Part shown: positions 40,103-50,316 of the stretch, in pieces
Position numbering within the stretch: position 1 is the stretch's first letter
How the letters are laid out: the number at the start of each line of letters is the position of its first letter
Source of the DNA: Pseudophaeobacter leonis
GTDB lineage: Bacteria; Pseudomonadota; Alphaproteobacteria; Rhodobacterales; Rhodobacteraceae
Direction: 5' to 3'
Length of the DNA stretch: 64,000 bases
Assembly (NCBI RefSeq): GCF_002087335.1
Contig: NZ_MWVJ01000074.1
Coordinates: 62,001-126,000 of the forward strand
Notes under the pieces: model-generated
What the model was told of the DNA's origin: nothing
Databases searched by the model: none
Seen by the model: the letters and a program-made list of their open reading frames with translations, nothing else
Translations under genes and position numbers: made by a program

Positions 40103-40243
40103 AAAGCGATCTTGTGTGACTGTATAGTCGCCGCCTGAGGGTGCGATGCACGAGTCTGTCTCAATTGTCGCGAAAAGTCTTGGGTTGTATAAGGCGCCCG
40201 GCTAACAATGTGAGGTATATGTTGTTTTCGTAAAGTAACCAGT

Positions 40244-42569
40244 ATGGACCCCAGTCGCCCGCACAAGCATTTTGCCACCCACGAGAACCTGGACCATTTT
40301 AGCGAACTGGCCACGCCTATTTGGGTGTTTGATGTTGAGAGACATAAAATGTGGTGGGCCAACCCTGCTGGCGTGCAGTTTTGGGAAGCGCCTGATCTGA
40401 GCTCTCTTTTGCAACGGGATTTCTCAACAGACAGTGACATGGTGCGCAGCCGGTTGCGACAGATCGTGACCAATGCCTCCGGCTCCGAGCGCATTCAGGA
40501 TACCTGGACGCTCTACCCAAATGATGCCCCCAAAAACGTCATCCTGTCCTTTTCGGCCATCACCATCGAGACCGCGCTCAATGCCGTTCTGGTTGAGGTC
40601 AAACAACTTGTCGAAAGCCAGACCGATGCGGAGTCCCTGCGGATTCTGGAGGCGGCCCGCGCATCGGCGCTGATTGTCAGCACCTTTTCCTCGGAGGGAC
40701 GCCTGCTGGCGCAAAATCCGGCAGACCCTGAGCTGCTATGGGCCCCCCAGAGCCGGGGTGCGGGACAATGAAATGGCCTGCCGCTTCAGGGACCCTGAAA
40801 TCGCGGGGAAGCTTTTGCAAATTGCCCAAAGCGGCAAGAGCCAGGATTCTGAACAGGTTGTCTGGACACAAAGTGGCGCCGGGGTGCACCGGATCCTGGC
40901 CCGCCGCGGCCGCGACCCCGTCACAGGGGCTTTTGTCACGGTTGTCAGCGAAGAGGATGTCACCGAGCAAAATGCCTTTCGCCAGCAGATGCAGGCACAG
41001 AACGCACAGCTTGAACGCGAGGTAAAGGAACGCACAAGACGGCTGCAGGCCAGTGAAGAGCGCTATTTGCTGGCGACGCAAAGTGCCGCCAGCTGGGATT
41101 TGGATCTGGAGCGGGATCAAATGTTTGTTTCGCCCAATTTTATCGAAGCGCTTGGCTATTCTGCGGACGACTACCAGGACGGGCTCCCTGCCAGCAGTAT
41201 TGTTGATCTGATACATCCAGAGGATGTCGACTCCTACAGGGCCGCGATGGAGCGCCATCTGAAAGAGCCCGGCGTCCCCTTTTCCCATGAAACGCGATTC
41301 AGAACCGGATCCGGCAGCTATCGCTGGTTTCATGCCCAGGGGCGCTCCACAGTGGGCACCCATGGCAGAGCGAACCGGTCGATTGGTCTGTTGACCGATA
41401 TCACCGAGAGAAAAAAACTGGAGGCCTCGCTTTTCTCGACCCAGAGGCTGGAAGCCATTGGCCAGCTGACCGGTGGGATTGCGCATGATTTCAACAACCT
41501 CCTGACGGTCATCCTGGGCAATGCAGAACTGCTCGACATGGCGGCTGAGGCCAATCACGAACTGGCCACGGCCATCAAGGGCGCCGTAGAAAAGGGCGCA
41601 GCACTGACCCGCCAACTGCTGGCCTATTCCTCTAAACAGACCCTGCGGCCCCAGGCGGTGGACCTGGAGCAGCTGGTCAACCGCATGAGCACAACCCTGT
41701 TGAGCAACCTGGGTGAAGGGATCACTCTGACCACCAGAATTGGCGGTGGATTGTGGTCCATTCATGCCGATGCGACCCAGGTTGAAAACGCCTTTGTGAA
41801 TCTCGCCATCAATGCCCGTGATGCGATGCCCCAGGGCGGCCAGCTGGAGATCAGCTGTTCGAACCGCCACATCGCAGAGGCTATTGTTCTGCCAGGCGTA
41901 GAGACCAGTCTGCAACCCGGTGCATATGTTGAGATATTGATCCATGATACCGGCGAAGGCATGTCTGCTCAGACGCTGCAGCAAGCCTTTGAGCCCTTTT
42001 TCACCACAAAGAAAGCCGGGGAGGGCAGTGGCCTTGGTCTCTCGATGGTATTTGGTTTCGCGCGTCAATCCGGCGGTGGCACCGTTTTGAAAAGCAAGCC
42101 GGGCGAAGGCACCTCGGTGTCTGTTTTTCTGCCCCGCTCGGCCACTGATCCAAGGGTGCTGCCGGATCCGCGCCGCCTTGGGCCTGTTTTGGGCAATGGC
42201 GAAAACATCCACCTGCTTGAGGACGACAGCGCTGTGCAAAGCACTCTGTCTGGTATTCTTGAAGCGCTCAATTACCGGGTGACGCAGTCCAGTGACGCCG
42301 CCTCTGCGATGCGGCTGATGTCGCAGAATTCCCTACCTGATCTGATCCTTGCCGATGTTGTCTTGCCCGGTGGCGAAAGTGGTCTGGAATTTGTTGAGCG
42401 ACTCTCGCCACTCTTTCCCGAAATCAAGACGGTCTTGATGTCCGGTTTCGTACCGGACCAGAAAACCCAGGAGACTCTTGATAAGCGGGATCTGATCCTG
42501 ATGCAAAAGCCAATGGACAAGGCCTATCTGTCGCAGGTGCTCCATGCGGTGCTCCACGGTCAGAGCTAA
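40244..42569 (+). CDS. PAS-domain hybrid sensor histidine kinase, frame broken
   Basis: A soluble, probably cytoplasmic hybrid kinase of about 775 aa when healed. The order is a PAS-like N-terminus (ATPIWVFDVERHKMWWANPAG), a second sensory region, a short coiled coil (AQLEREVKERTRRLQ), a PAS domain (SYRWFHAQGRS), a histidine kinase core with phospho-His in GGIAHDFNNLL, an ATP-binding domain (GEGSGLGLSMVFGF) and a C-terminal receiver with Asp in LILADVVLPGG. The frame breaks near 40755-40758; removing one G joins the halves. No output domain is present, so phosphate must go to another protein. Confidence 0.85.
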
Positions 42570-42572
42570 GCG

Positions 42573-43963
42573 CTATTTGGCCAAACACGGCACATTTGAA
42601 AACAGCACACGCACCCGCAGGCCCGGCTTGGCGTTGCTCAATGAAATCTCTGCGCCATGCAGATCAGCAATGGCCTGCACCAGGCTCAACCCCAGACCGC
42701 TGCCCGGCGTGCTGCGGCTTTGCTCCAGGCGATAGAGGCGGCGCAGGACGTTCTTCTGCTCGGCCTAATAATGCCGGGACCATGGTCCTGCACTGTCAGC
42801 ACAGGCTGGGGTCCAGCGCTCAGGATGAGGTTTATATCGGAGCCCTTTGGCGTGTGGCGCAGGGCGTTTTCCACCAGATTGGCCAGCAACTGCCCCAAGA
42901 GCGCCTTGTCCCCCGAAACCACAACAGCATCGTCTGGGCTCGTCAGGGTGAGCTGGCGTCCCTCTTCCTCGGCGCTTGGCTGATAGATTTCTACAAATGT
43001 CCGGGCCAGTGCGCCAAGATCCACAGGCTGAAACCGCGCCCGCGGCGAGCCGCCTTCCAGCTGCGCGATCTGCAACAGGGACTGAAAAGTCTCAACGATG
43101 CTGGCCGTCTCGTCCACGGCCTCTTTGGCGATACTGCGCGCCTGCGGGGGCAGGTCTTTGATTTGATGCAAATGTTCCAGTTGCACCGCGACCCGCTGAA
43201 TGGGGCTTTTCAAATCATGGGCGATATCGGCCGAGACCTGTTTCAGGGCTGCCATAGACTGCTCTTGCGCCTGCGCCATGCGATTGACGCTGTCCCCGAT
43301 GCGGCCCAGATCGTCGCGTGGCCCCGTTGGTTTTTGCACCCGGGCACTCAAATCTCCGGAGGTCAGCCGCGACAGCACCACATCCAGATCCGAGAGCGCC
43401 CGGGCTGATCGGCGCGCCAAAAGAACACCGCCACACAGGGCAATCGCAACCGTTGGCAGCAGGCTGAACAAGAAGACGCGCAGAAACGTGTCCCGCAACT
43501 CCTGCAGCGGTTTGGCGCTTTGCGCCAGGGTCAGGAGCCCGCCGTGGATTTGTTCGCTCAATAACATAAAGGGACCCTGCACGGGGATTGGATCTGCCCC
43601 CAGAACCACCAGCCGCAGCCCGGCGCTTTGCTGGGTGATCGAGGCATTGCCGGCCACCACCCGGCCACCGGGCCGCCGGTAGCTCAGCAGCCGGCGTTGC
43701 GGATCTGTCTCAGAGGTCTGGGCATTGACCAAAACTGCCAGCGCCGCCGCCGAGGGCGTAGCCCGAAACCCCACCATGTCCTGCACCAGAGTGTCCTCGA
43801 TGGCGCGTTCCTGACTGTCGCGCGCGACATAATAGGTAATGCCAAGGCTAAGGGAGCTGGTCACCAGAAACAGCAGCGACAGCCAAAGCGCCTGCCGCAC
43901 TGGGGAGGACCGCAACAGGTGCCACAGGGGAACAGTCTCAGCCGACAATGCGATACCCCGCAC
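42573..43963 (-). CDS. Membrane sensor histidine kinase, C-terminal frame broken
   Basis: The partner of the adjacent response regulator. Two membrane helices (~residues 28-50 and ~170-190) flank a periplasmic sensor region, followed by a HAMP domain, the phospho-His motif SADIAHDLKSPI and an ATP-binding domain (LLANLVENALRH, VQDHGPGI). The open frame ends at 42686 with an unlikely tail; adding one base near 42765 restores a G-box-like SGLGLSLVQAIADLHG and a stop at 42573. The start is uncertain because 43963 lies 26 bp inside the regulator gene. The end is three bases from the convergent hybrid kinase. Confidence 0.82.
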
Positions 43964-44609
43964 CGCGCACCGTCTCGATCAGCTCGCGCTCAAAGGGTTT
44001 GTCCACCTTTGCCCGCAGCCGCGAGATATGGGTTTCAACCACATTGGTTTGCGGATCAAACGTGATGTCCCAGACAGCCTCAAGCAGCATGGTACGGGTC
44101 TGCACCCGACCCTTGCGCCGCAACAGGTGTTCCAGCAGGGTGAATTCGCGCGGCAGCAGGTTGATTTCAACACCCGCCCGCGTGACCCGGTGATGCACCA
44201 GATCCATCTCCAGATCGCCGGCACGCAGTGTGGTCTCCTGTGTCTGATAGCCCGGACGCCGTGCCAGGGCCGCCACCCGGGCGGCCAATTCTCCAAAGGC
44301 AAAGGGTTTTACCAGATAATCATCGGCCCCCGCCTCAAGCCCTTCGATCCGGTCATCAACCCCGCTAAGGGCCGTGAGCATGATCGCAGGGGTTTTGTTG
44401 CCTGCGCCGCGCAGTGTCTTGATCACGGTCAACCCGTCCAGTCCCGGCAGCATCCGGTCCAGAACCAGAATATCATAGTCCGTTGTGGTGGCCTGCAGCA
44501 GTCCTTCGCGGCCATTGCCCACCAGATCAACCGTATAGCCTTCCTGACGCAGCCCGCTGGTAACACAGGGGCCGGTTGTCCTGTCATCTTCAATCACCAA
44601 GATTTTCAC
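43938..44609 (-). CDS. OmpR-family response regulator
   Basis: A 223-residue regulator: receiver domain with acidic pair (VIEDD), phospho-Asp in ILVLDRMLPGLDG, Thr in IMLTAL and Lys in YLVKPFAFGELAAR, followed by an OmpR-type winged helix (REFTLLEHLL, VETHISRLRAKVD, TVRGAGYRI). It is divergent from a DegP-type protease gene 150 bp away, an arrangement that suggests an envelope-stress role like CpxRA or CreBC, although this is inferred only from position. Confidence 0.9.
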   Translation of the reverse strand: MKILVIEDDRTTGPCVTSGLRQEGYTVDLVGNGREGLLQATTTDYDILVLDRMLPGLDGLTVIKTLRGAGNKTPAIMLTALSGVDDRIEGLEAGADDYLVKPFAFGELAARVAALARRPGYQTQETTLRAGDLEMDLVHHRVTRAGVEINLLPREFTLLEHLLRRKGRVQTRTMLLEAVWDITFDPQTNVVETHISRLRAKVDKPFERELIETVRGAGYRIVG

Positions 44610-44760
44610 GCTTTTCCCCGTCGATCACCGCTCAGTGTTGCCTGCCAATATAGGGGTCTTGGCCCGCAAGCGCACATTACAGATTTGTATAAAGGGCGAC
44701 AGCTCTCTGAGAGATCGCACCCCCATCTCCTGTTCATCAGACGATAGCAAGGAGAACCCC

Positions 44761-45904
44761 ATGTCCACCCATCCAACGCCCAACCCTACGCGCCGTCCCT
44801 TTGCCCGGCTCCCCTTTGCACGGCTCCCATTGTCCTTTGGCGTCACAGCTCTGGCTCTCACCGCCCTCAGCCCATTGCCATCATTGGCGATGCCGGCTGG
44901 CGGTTATGCCGGTCTGGGTGAGACCGTCTCTCCGGCGGTGGTCTATATTGAGGTCACCGGCAAGGATCCCCAGATGGAGGGCAAACACCCCGCAGGCAAT
45001 AATGACCTGCGTGAGGAGTTCAGGCGCCACTTTGGCGACCGGATGCCACAGCATGGCAAACCGCGCCAACACAAGGCCGCGGGCTCCGGGTTTGTGATCT
45101 CCCAAGACGGGCTGATCGTGACCAATAACCATGTGGTCGCCAATGCCAAACATGTCTCGGTGACGCTGGCAGACGGCAGCAAGCTTGACGCCAAGGTCCT
45201 GGGCGCAGACCCGCTCACGGATATTGCGCTGTTGCAGGTACAGAGCGATCAGCCCTTGCCGGTGGTTGAGTTCGGATCCTCCGCTGATCTGCGCGTCGGC
45301 GAAGAAGTCATTGCCATGGGCAGCCCCTTTGGGCTTTCCGGCACCGTCACCTCGGGGATTGTCTCGGCCACATCGCGCAATATCAACGCAGGCCCCTTTG
45401 ATGATTTCATCCAGACGGATGCTGCCATCAACAAAGGGCAATTCCGGCGGCCCCTTGTTCAACGGTGAGGGCGATGTGGTCGGGGTCAACACCGCAATCT
45501 ATTCCTCCGGGGGCGGCTCGGTCGGGATCGGCTTTGCCGTGCCTTCGGATCTGGTCCGCGACATCGTGGCCGACCTGCAGGACGACGGCGAGGTGGACCG
45601 GGGCTGGCTTGGGGTGCAGATCAAACCGCTGTCTGAGGATGCCGCCAATGTTCTGGGGCTTGAGGTCGGCCAGGGCGTGATGATAGAGAGCGTGGTGGCC
45701 GATAGCCCCGCTGCGGCAGCCGGGCTGAAAGCGGGCGATGTGGTGCTCTCGTTTGCCGGAGCTGAAGTTGACGAGCTGCGCGACCTCACCCGTGCTGTGG
45801 CGCTGAATGATCCAGAGGCGGCAACCAAGATCACGGTTCTGCGTCGCGGTCAGAGGCTAGAGATCGACGTGACCCTTGGCAATCGCGCCAAACAGGACGC
45901 CTGA
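44761..45904 (+). CDS. DegP/HtrA-type periplasmic serine protease with one PDZ domain, frame broken
   Basis: Start is ATG 44761 behind AAGGAG. A long signal sequence ends near SLAMP. The trypsin-like domain has the His in NNHVV, Asp in LTDIALL and Ser in GNSGGP; the last motif is recovered only by removing one G from 45436-45438, which also joins the frames to a stop at 45904. One PDZ domain follows (GWLGVQIKPL, GLKAGDVVLSF). At about 380 aa with a single PDZ it resembles DegS/MucD-like short forms rather than two-PDZ DegP. It is divergent from the two-component genes. Confidence 0.88.
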
Positions 45905-45946
45905 AGCAACCTTCTGGGGCAACAAACACCCTGAGACAACAACACG

Positions 45947-45970
45947 GGCGGGGGGCATCTCCCCGCCTTT
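45947..45970. terminator. Bidirectional terminator between degP-like and lrp-like genes
   Basis: A 7-bp GC stem (GGCGGGG at 45947-45953, CCCCGCC at 45961-45967) with a 7-nt loop and TTT on the plus side sits in the 70-bp gap between two convergent genes. Confidence 0.75.
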
Positions 45971-45974
45971 GGCG

Positions 45975-46424
45975 CTACAGAATATCGAGCGAGACCTTGA
46001 CCCGGTCCATCACGATTGATGTGGTAAACCGGCTGACGTTGGATTCATCAAAAAAGTACTCTTGCGTGAAGGCCTCATATTCCTTGAGGTCTTTGGTGAT
46101 GACGATGAGGATAAAATCAGCACCACCAGTGGCATAATAACACTGCTGCACCTGCGGCGCGGCGCGCATCCGCTGTTTAAAGGCATCCAGATGCCTGCGG
46201 CTTTCGCGCTCCAGCACCACGTCGACAATCACCGTCATCTCGCGCCCCAGTTTGGCGGGAGAAAGCACGGCGATCTCGTTTTCAATGACGCCGGACTCGC
46301 GCAGACGCTTGATACGTTTTTGCACTGCAGCCGACGACAGGCCAACCTCAGGGCTCAGCGCATCCGCGGTCAGACGGGCATTGCCCTGCATCAGTTTCAG
46401 TATTTCGAGATCTTTGTCATCCAT
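45975..46424 (-). CDS. Lrp/AsnC-family transcription regulator
   Basis: A 149-residue regulator with an N-terminal helix-turn-helix (MDDKDLEILKLMQGNARLT, GLSSAAVQKRIKRLRESG) and a C-terminal RAM ligand-binding domain (VLERESRRHLDAF, QCYYATGGADFILIV). Lrp-type proteins usually sense amino acids. It is the last gene of the minus-strand set with the M24 hydrolase, the ammonia-lyase and the M20 hydrolase, so it probably controls their use of an amino-acid-like substrate. Confidence 0.9.
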   Translation of the reverse strand: MDDKDLEILKLMQGNARLTADALSPEVGLSSAAVQKRIKRLRESGVIENEIAVLSPAKLGREMTVIVDVVLERESRRHLDAFKQRMRAAPQVQQCYYATGGADFILIVITKDLKEYEAFTQEYFFDESNVSRFTTSIVMDRVKVSLDIL

Positions 46425-46493
46425 GCTTTGATAAAGCTCAGATCCGGGTCAAAGGACAACCGGTTTTTCCCCCTTTGTGCCCTTTAGTGCTGC

Positions 46494-47672
46494 TTAGATA
46501 ACCGGCAGCTCTGGGGCTGCGCGCACCGTCAAAAGCTCAGCGCCCTCAGGGCGAATGACAAGGTTTTCCTCATGCACCATGACCCGCTTGTCGCCATATC
46601 CCAGCGACGGCTCCAGCGTCAGCACCATGCCCTCTTGCAGCAGGGTCTCGTCAAAATCCGCATGCGAGGGCTGTTCGGTCAACTGCATGCCTAGCCCATG
46701 CCCCAGCCTGCCTACATCGCCGCCCTGCGCATCAAGCTCGGCAATCACACTCTGCATGGCGTGGAAAAGATCCCGGCAGGTGTTTCCGGGTTTGGCGGCT
46801 GCAATCCCGGCTTCGGTGGCGCGCCACAGCACGTCATAGGCCCGCCGCGCGACATCGCCGACCTGTGTGATGGCAAAGTTGCGATCAAAGTCACAGAAAT
46901 AGCCGTCCCAGGTTGCGCCAGTGTCCAGCATCAGGACATCCCCAGACTGCAGCGGCCGGCGAGACGGCGGCGAGATCACATCCGCATAGCCGCCCGGTCC
47001 GGCGCCTCCCACCAGAGAGGGCAGATCATCCGCCCCCAGCAGCAAGGCCTCGCGGCGAAAGCTGCGGAACACCTCCTCCAGTGGCATGCCCTGTGAAATG
47101 AGCGCAGGCACGCGGGCAAACGTCGCCGAGCCGATGGCGCAGATATGCGACAGTTTTGCAATCTCGGCCTCGGATTTAACCATCCGCAGCCCCTGCACCA
47201 GCCCGGTGGCATCGGCCAGTTGCAACCCCGGCAAGGCGGCGACCAGACGTTCCCAATCTCCCAGCGGCATTCGCAGGGCAGTCTCATGCCCCTTGAGGAT
47301 GCCAAGCCGTGCACCCCTTTGCGCCAGCGGTGTCAGCAGCTCTGTCAGCAGGCTAATACCATCATCACGGGGGGCGGGGGCACTCCAGCTGCGAATGTCC
47401 TCGATCCAGGTCTGGCGCATCAGGGCGGCGCCAATTTCAGGAATGACCGCAACGGGGTTGCCGCTGGCTGGCACAAACAGGAACCAGGGCCGCGTCGGGC
47501 TTTGCCAGAACAGGGTCTGAAAGCCGCTGAAATAGCGCACCTCTGGTTCACTCAGCAGCAACATCCCGGCCAGATCCTGCTCTGCCATCAGCGCCTGAGC
47601 CTTGGCGGTGCGCGCCTCAAACTCTGCCAGCACAAAGCCGCGCGCAGGGGCCAAAGACGCGTCAGGCCGCAT
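46494..47672 (-). CDS. M24-family metallopeptidase (Xaa-Pro dipeptidase/ectoine hydrolase type)
   Basis: A creatinase N-domain precedes the pita-bread metallopeptidase domain. The metal ligands are all present: Asp in LDTGATWDG and YFCDFDRNF, His in LGHGLGMQ, Glu in LTLEPSLGYG and in MVHEENLVI. I choose ATG 47672, behind GGAGGG and overlapping the ammonia-lyase stop by 11 bp; an upstream ATG at 47696 is possible. About 392 aa. The closest known functions are proline dipeptidases and ectoine hydrolase; the neighbouring ammonia-lyase suggests a small amide or peptide of a diamino acid. Confidence 0.82.
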   Translation of the reverse strand: MRPDASLAPARGFVLAEFEARTAKAQALMAEQDLAGMLLLSEPEVRYFSGFQTLFWQSPTRPWFLFVPASGNPVAVIPEIGAALMRQTWIEDIRSWSAPAPRDDGISLLTELLTPLAQRGARLGILKGHETALRMPLGDWERLVAALPGLQLADATGLVQGLRMVKSEAEIAKLSHICAIGSATFARVPALISQGMPLEEVFRSFRREALLLGADDLPSLVGGAGPGGYADVISPPSRRPLQSGDVLMLDTGATWDGYFCDFDRNFAITQVGDVARRAYDVLWRATEAGIAAAKPGNTCRDLFHAMQSVIAELDAQGGDVGRLGHGLGMQLTEQPSHADFDETLLQEGMVLTLEPSLGYGDKRVMVHEENLVIRPEGAELLTVRAAPELPVI

Positions 47673-48855
47673 CCCGGCCCTCCATGATTTGGGCAAAGAT
47701 CGCCGGGTCTGTGACCCCTTCGGATCCGATCAGCAACACACGCGATTGCGCGTCCAGGCCCAGTTTGGCCGACAGCGCGGCATCTTGCCGCGCCGCGATC
47801 AGGGCGGCCAGCCCGGCAATGGCGCTCTCGCCGGCCTCAATCGCAGTATCCCCCGCAAAGGGACGCGCCAAGAGGCGCACACAGGGGGCCACGAGGCTGT
47901 CGGGAATGGTGAGAAAATCCGCCGCTTCCTCAGCCAGGATTTCCCAGGCCATGCCAGAAGGCTCGCCGCAGGACAGGCCGGCCATCAGTGTTTCTGTCTG
48001 CACGGCAAAGGTTGTCGCCACGCCGCTGCGGCCGCTTTCAAACAGACAGGCGGCCAGCTCTGGCTCAACAATCACTACACGCGGGCCCTGCGTGCCCCAG
48101 TGCTGGCGCAGGCCAGCAACAACACCCGCCGCAAGACCGCCAACGCCGCCCTGCAGGAACACATGCGTGGGGGGCTGATCCAGGCTCTCGCAAATTTCGC
48201 TGGTCATCACCCCATAGCCGGCCATCACATCGCGCGGCGGCTCGCTGAAGCCCTCCCATGAGGTGTCGGAGACGACGAACCAGCCATTTTCCTCGGCTTC
48301 CTTTTTGGCCAGCACAACGGAGGCGTCATAATCGCCATTGATCCGGAGCACCTCAGCGCCGAGATCGCGCATCGCCTCGGCCCGGCCTTCGCTGACTTCG
48401 GCGTGGATATAGATGCGACAGGGAGCCCCGAAACGCTGACAGCCCCAGGCGAGCGAGCGGCCGTGGTTGCCATCCGTCGCAGACACCAGCGTGATCTGTG
48501 CCGCCAGCGCGGCGACTTTGCCGGTGCGGATCTCTTGCAGCGAGACCTGCTGACCCAGTTTGGCGGCAATCTGACGCTGCAGCACCCGCAAGGCCGCATA
48601 AGAGCCGCCAAGCGCTTTGAAACTGCCAAGACCAAATCGTGGCCCTTCGTCCTTGTACAGCACATCCGCGACGCCGATCTTTGTGGCCAACACGGAGAGA
48701 GAAACCAGCGGTGTCGGGGCATAACCGTCCCACTGGGTGATCTCGGCGCGGGAGGTGGCAAAATCCTGGCGCGACAGCACCCGTTCGGCGGCATCGCCCT
48801 GGCGCCGTCTGGCGGCGACATGACCGAGTTTGGTGGCGGGAAGGAGGTTCTGCAT
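47662..48855 (-). CDS. 2,3-Diaminopropionate ammonia-lyase (DpaL/YgeX type)
   Basis: A fold-type II PLP enzyme of 397 aa. Family signatures are GPRFGLGSFKALGGSYA, whose Lys holds PLP, then SATDGNHGRSLAWG, the glycine loop LQGGVGGLAAGVV and IGSEGVTD. DpaL splits diaminopropionate to pyruvate and ammonia. In Escherichia coli ygeX likewise sits beside a M20 peptidase gene. It overlaps both neighbours. It could instead act as a threonine or diaminobutyrate-type lyase, but the signature fits DpaL best. The presence of sbnAB-like genes nearby is notable. Confidence 0.85.
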   Translation of the reverse strand: MQNLLPATKLGHVAARRRQGDAAERVLSRQDFATSRAEITQWDGYAPTPLVSLSVLATKIGVADVLYKDEGPRFGLGSFKALGGSYAALRVLQRQIAAKLGQQVSLQEIRTGKVAALAAQITLVSATDGNHGRSLAWGCQRFGAPCRIYIHAEVSEGRAEAMRDLGAEVLRINGDYDASVVLAKKEAEENGWFVVSDTSWEGFSEPPRDVMAGYGVMTSEICESLDQPPTHVFLQGGVGGLAAGVVAGLRQHWGTQGPRVVIVEPELAACLFESGRSGVATTFAVQTETLMAGLSCGEPSGMAWEILAEEAADFLTIPDSLVAPCVRLLARPFAGDTAIEAGESAIAGLAALIAARQDAALSAKLGLDAQSRVLLIGSEGVTDPAIFAQIMEGRDAA

Positions 48856-50021
48856 CAGTTTACCTTTGGTTTGGGGAGGCGATCGCGGACCAGTTCTGCC
48901 CAGAGGTCAGAGCCGTTCGGCAAAAGGGCGTCGTTAAAATCATACTCGGCGGAATGCAGCGGCTGGCCGTGGGCGCCGGTGTCCCCATTGCCCAGCAGCA
49001 GAAAACACCCCGGTACCGCTGCGCTGAAATGGGCAAAATCCTCGGAAAAGCTCATGGGGGATCTGTCCGGCAGCGTCTCAAGCTGCAGCGCGCGCGCCGC
49101 GCGGACAACGGCCTCGGTGGGCAGCGGCGCATTCAGGGTCTCAATAAATTCCGTGTTGAAGCTCATCTCAACGCGCGCGCCATGGGCGGCCGCAATACCG
49201 GCAGTGATCTGGCGCATAAAGCGTTCCAGCGCCTTGCGATCCTCGGGCAGGCGGGCGCGCACATCACCCTTTAGGCAGGCGCTGCCCGGCAGTACATTGC
49301 GCTGACCATCGCTGAGAAATTCAGTGACCGAGACCACCGCCCCGGCAGAGGGCGCCAATTTGCGCGAAACAATCGTCTGCAGGGCCATGATCATTTCAGC
49401 GCCAACCGTGATGGCGTCAACGCCGATATGGGGCATCGAGGCATGACCGCCCTGACCCTGAATGTTGATCTCAAACAGGCTTTCACTGGCACAGATCTGG
49501 CCGACCCGGGTCGAGACCTGACCCAGGGGCGCGCCGGGCAGGTTGTGGATGGCATAGACTTCTTCAATCGCAAAATGCTCCAGCACGCCCTCATCAAGCA
49601 TGGCGCGTGCTCCCAGCCCGTGTTCTTCGTTGGGCTGAAAGAGAAACACCACGGTGCCGTCAAAATCCGGGTTGCGCGCCAGTTTTTCAGCCGCACCCAA
49701 CAGCATGGCCATATGACCGTCATGGCCACAGGCATGCATCACGCCGGGGTTGTGCGATGAATATCCGTGCTGGCTCGCCTCATGGATCGGCAGCGCATCC
49801 ATATCGGCCCGCAAACCCATGGTGCGGGTACCGGTGCCATGCCCGGTTTCGGAGCCGGATTTGAGAATGCCAACCACGCCAACACCCTCGTGCACCTCCA
49901 GCCCCAGCGCGCGCAAATGCTGCGCGACGCGGGCTTTGGTACGCTCCTCCTGAAAGCCCAGCTCAGGGTCGCGGTGAAACTCCCGGCGCAAGGCGATCAG
50001 TCTGGTGTGAAGCTCGTTCAT
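48855..50021 (-). CDS. M20-family amidohydrolase (hippurate hydrolase/N-acyl-amino-acid deacylase type)
   Basis: A 388-residue M20D amidohydrolase with HRDPELGFQE at the start, the metal-binding MHACGHDGHMAMLLG, EEHGLGARAMLDEG and a late His in GQPLHSAEYDFND. Such enzymes remove acyl groups from amino acids or small peptides. It is the first gene of the minus-strand catabolic set and overlaps the ammonia-lyase start. The likely order is deacylation by M20 or M24, then elimination by the lyase; the native substrate is unknown. Confidence 0.87.
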   Translation of the reverse strand: MNELHTRLIALRREFHRDPELGFQEERTKARVAQHLRALGLEVHEGVGVVGILKSGSETGHGTGTRTMGLRADMDALPIHEASQHGYSSHNPGVMHACGHDGHMAMLLGAAEKLARNPDFDGTVVFLFQPNEEHGLGARAMLDEGVLEHFAIEEVYAIHNLPGAPLGQVSTRVGQICASESLFEINIQGQGGHASMPHIGVDAITVGAEMIMALQTIVSRKLAPSAGAVVSVTEFLSDGQRNVLPGSACLKGDVRARLPEDRKALERFMRQITAGIAAAHGARVEMSFNTEFIETLNAPLPTEAVVRAARALQLETLPDRSPMSFSEDFAHFSAAVPGCFLLLGNGDTGAHGQPLHSAEYDFNDALLPNGSDLWAELVRDRLPKPKVN

Positions 50022-50316
50022 AAATTCGTCCCTCTGCAGTCTGGGGAATTTATGATGAGATCACGATCTTTTGCGTCAATTATTATGCCCTAGAGAGGAA
50101 AAATGCTCTTGTGGGCCGTGTTTTTTGACTTTTTTCGGCGCCGTCGGGGAAAACGGCTGAAAATGCCGCCGTTAATGCGCAACCAGCGCGGCTAAGCCGC
50201 ACGCGCACAGAGGGTCAGGAGAGGGTCGGGATCGACGAGAGAGTCGATGCAGCAGGGCCAGACTATCCACCAGGGCCCGACTGGCCAGTGGGATCAGACT
50301 GGCCAGTGGGACCCGA
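50022..50316. other. Gap between sbnB-like gene and M20 hydrolase gene
   Basis: About 295 bp without a convincing gene. It should contain the promoter of the leftward catabolic genes unless they are read through from sbnAB. An AT-rich patch lies at about 50080-50110. An 18-bp imperfect tandem repeat sits at its right end (50279-50314). Confidence 0.6.
50279..50314. repeat. 18-bp imperfect tandem repeat downstream of the sbnB-like gene
   Basis: Two units beginning GACTGGCCAGTGGGA, differing only in the last three bases, directly after the stop of the sbnB-like gene. Each contains the palindrome CTGGCCAG. Confidence 0.8.

Noticed and set aside
47662-48855. Threonine dehydratase
   Set aside because: The RFGLGSFKALGGSY signature and the M20 neighbour point to the diaminopropionate ammonia-lyase branch.
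46494-50021. Ectoine/hydroxyectoine utilisation (eut/doe) operon
   Set aside because: The M24 hydrolase and Lrp regulator resemble that set, but the PLP enzyme carries diaminopropionate ammonia-lyase signatures and no ectoine transporter or other eut genes are present. Not excluded fully.
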